Shown here in pieces: positions 6,622 through 7,558 of a stretch of 7,558 bases of DNA. The notes under the pieces were generated by a model. The model was not told the DNA's origin. It worked only from the letters and a program-made list of their open reading frames with translations, and made no database searches. Every line of letters starts with the position of its first letter. Positions within the stretch are counted from its first letter, which is position 1. Origin of the DNA: Chloroflexota bacterium (GTDB lineage: Bacteria > Chloroflexota > Anaerolineae > Anaerolineales > DRKV01). The stretch is taken from contig DRKV01000443.1 in the NCBI GenBank assembly GCA_011051635.1, forward strand, positions 1 through 7,558. The letters are read 5' to 3'. The position numbers were made by a program, and so were the translations under genes.

Positions 6622-6650
6622 CGGCATCCCCGCAAGAGGACAATCGCCGG
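6622..6650. repeat. Dispersed repeat motif, copy 2
   Basis: A 29-base near-copy of 2554-2583 in direct orientation: CGGCATCCCCGCAAGAGG is identical, the middle differs, and TCGCCGG is identical. Here the outer arms pair better (CCGGC at 6621-6625 with GCCGG at 6646-6650). It lies in the 222-base gap between two - strand genes. Confidence 0.6.
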
Positions 6651-6666
6651 ACGGAGGTCTCTCCGT
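6651..6666. repeat. Perfect palindrome beside repeat copy 2
   Basis: Inverted repeat ACGGAG-GTCT-CTCCGT (6-bp arms, 4-base loop) immediately after the repeat motif and 11 bases beyond the end of the LolA-like gene. There is no U tract on the - strand after it, so it is a poor terminator. As in copy 1, a palindrome adjoins the motif. Confidence 0.5.
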
Positions 6667-6676
6667 AAAGGGACAT

Positions 6677-7558
6677 TCAGGGAGCGCGAAGGCAGTCTTC
6701 CCCGGAGCAGGACGGCGATTTCTCCCCCTGCGGGGTCCAGAGAGGCGCGATGTCGGGCGATGGATGCTCTCCGAGAGGTGAAACAAGGAAGTCGGCGGGC
6801 GGAGATGCGGGAGAGAGGAGGTCTTCCGACAGAGGCGCGTCGTCCCGGAAGGTATCCGCTATCCATTCGCCGACAAGGACGCTTTCGCCGCTGCCGGAAC
6901 GCTGCCCGAAGGATTGGAAGCGCAAAATCAGGCCGGTATCGGCATCCACCCAGTATTTGGACAGCAGGACGGGGCGAGGGGTGGTCATGTCGGAGGCGGA
7001 GACCTGCACGATGAGCGTATCCCGTCCGGCGAGACGTTCCGTGCCGAGAACCTCCGGATGCTCCCAGGCGGGGAGCGTACGGGGCGGAAAAATCCAGGGG
7101 CCCACCGGGGGGAGAGAGTACAGGGGGGGAAGGCCATTGTCTTCGGCGGGAAGCATCTCGCCGGAGGGGAGCGCCATGCGGCGCAGCGCGCCGTCCTCCG
7201 TGTAGCGCAATTCGGCGGGAGGCAGCATATCGGGACGCGTTGGGCCGGCATCCTCCACCGTCTCGGAGAGCAGGACGCGCCCCGCGCCGGAAGGCCGCAG
7301 GACGGCTTGCAGGAAAACGGTCAGGTCGGGCGCGCCGCCGGTGGGGACGAGGAGCCGCCCTTCCACCCAGGTATCCTTTTGGGGCGCGGTAACGCCGTAA
7401 ACCAGGATGTCTTCCGGCGGCGTCTGGAGGGTGAGCGGGTGGTTCCAGGGAGGGGGCGTCGGTTCATTCGTTTTGGGGATGGAGGTTGGCTGCGGCGCAG
7501 GAAGGTCGGGGGTCGGAGAGGGCGGTGCAGGGGACGAGGTTTCGGTTGGCGCGGGGGG
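6677..7558 (-). CDS. Probable lipoprotein with LolA/RseB-like domain, 5' end outside window
   Basis: The frame is open to the window edge, giving 293 residues of a protein whose N-terminus lies beyond 7558. The first 40 or so visible residues are a Pro/Thr/Ser/Ala-rich linker, the kind that follows a lipobox or membrane anchor. A folded domain then starts near EDILVYG. A late segment, LGTERLAGRDTLIVQV (about 171-186) and KYWVDADTGLILRFQSFG (about 201-218), has the strand-turn-strand pattern of LolA, RseB and related proteins, where a Trp/Asp-x-x-Thr-Gly-Leu turn is common. That fold binds lipids or lipoproteins, but this ligand is unknown. The C-terminus has an odd CxxxxC pair (SCSGEDC). An internal GTG at 7366 has a passable AAAGGA site, but the open Pro-rich coding upstream argues against it as the start. 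Its own promoter is not visible. Confidence 0.75.
   Translation of the reverse strand, partial: PPAPTETSSPAPPSPTPDLPAPQPTSIPKTNEPTPPPWNHPLTLQTPPEDILVYGVTAPQKDTWVEGRLLVPTGGAPDLTVFLQAVLRPSGAGRVLLSETVEDAGPTRPDMLPPAELRYTEDGALRRMALPSGEMLPAEDNGLPPLYSLPPVGPWIFPPRTLPAWEHPEVLGTERLAGRDTLIVQVSASDMTTPRPVLLSKYWVDADTGLILRFQSFGQRSGSGESVLVGEWIADTFRDDAPLSEDLLSPASPPADFLVSPLGEHPSPDIAPLWTPQGEKSPSCSGEDCLRAP

Overview
The window is GC-rich (about 60% by eye) and bacterial. It holds a thioredoxin gene, a SAM-I riboswitch-controlled metK, Pro/Thr/Ser-rich lipoprotein linkers, and intergenic spaces with many short palindromes. Together these suggest a member of the Chloroflexota (Anaerolineae-like). That assignment is inference from gene style and intergenic texture. 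No rRNA or marker protein fixes it.

Layout from left to right. Positions 1-374 hold no gene I can defend, only C-rich sequence and short hairpins. A strong sigma-70-type promoter (375-403) drives a small + strand thioredoxin gene (443-769), followed by a strong intrinsic terminator (796-828). metK (873-2102, - strand) converges on it. Upstream of metK, read on the - strand, is a complete regulatory leader: a consensus-like promoter (2316-2344), a SAM-I (S-box) aptamer (2178-2283), an intrinsic terminator (2120-2151) and a clean ribosome binding site. The terminator 5' arm can pair with the 3' side of the aptamer P1 stem, so the on and off folds can both be read from the sequence.

Positions 2345-2633 are non-coding and contain a compact array of perfect palindromes (2450-2549). 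Next to it is a 30-base motif (2554-2583) that recurs at 6622-6650, suggesting a dispersed composite repeat. A + strand gene (2770-3210) encodes a 146-residue GRAM/PH-like cytoplasmic protein and ends in an intrinsic terminator (3255-3288).

Converging on it is a tight three-gene - strand operon. It encodes two polytopic membrane proteins (6454-5510 and 5503-4448) that look like distant tandem paralogues, then a lipoprotein with a TIM-barrel, clan GH-A-like glycosidase domain (4451-3303). The spacing is 6 bases and then a 4-base ATGA overlap, so the three products are probably made together at the cell surface. Their joint function is unknown, and this is the least explained unit in the window. 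At the right edge, a - strand gene open through position 7558 encodes the C-terminal part of a probable lipoprotein with a LolA/RseB-like domain behind a Pro-rich linker.

The thioredoxin, metK, GRAM and operon blocks look like independent transcription units. I see no CRISPR array, tRNA, rRNA, transposase or phage gene.
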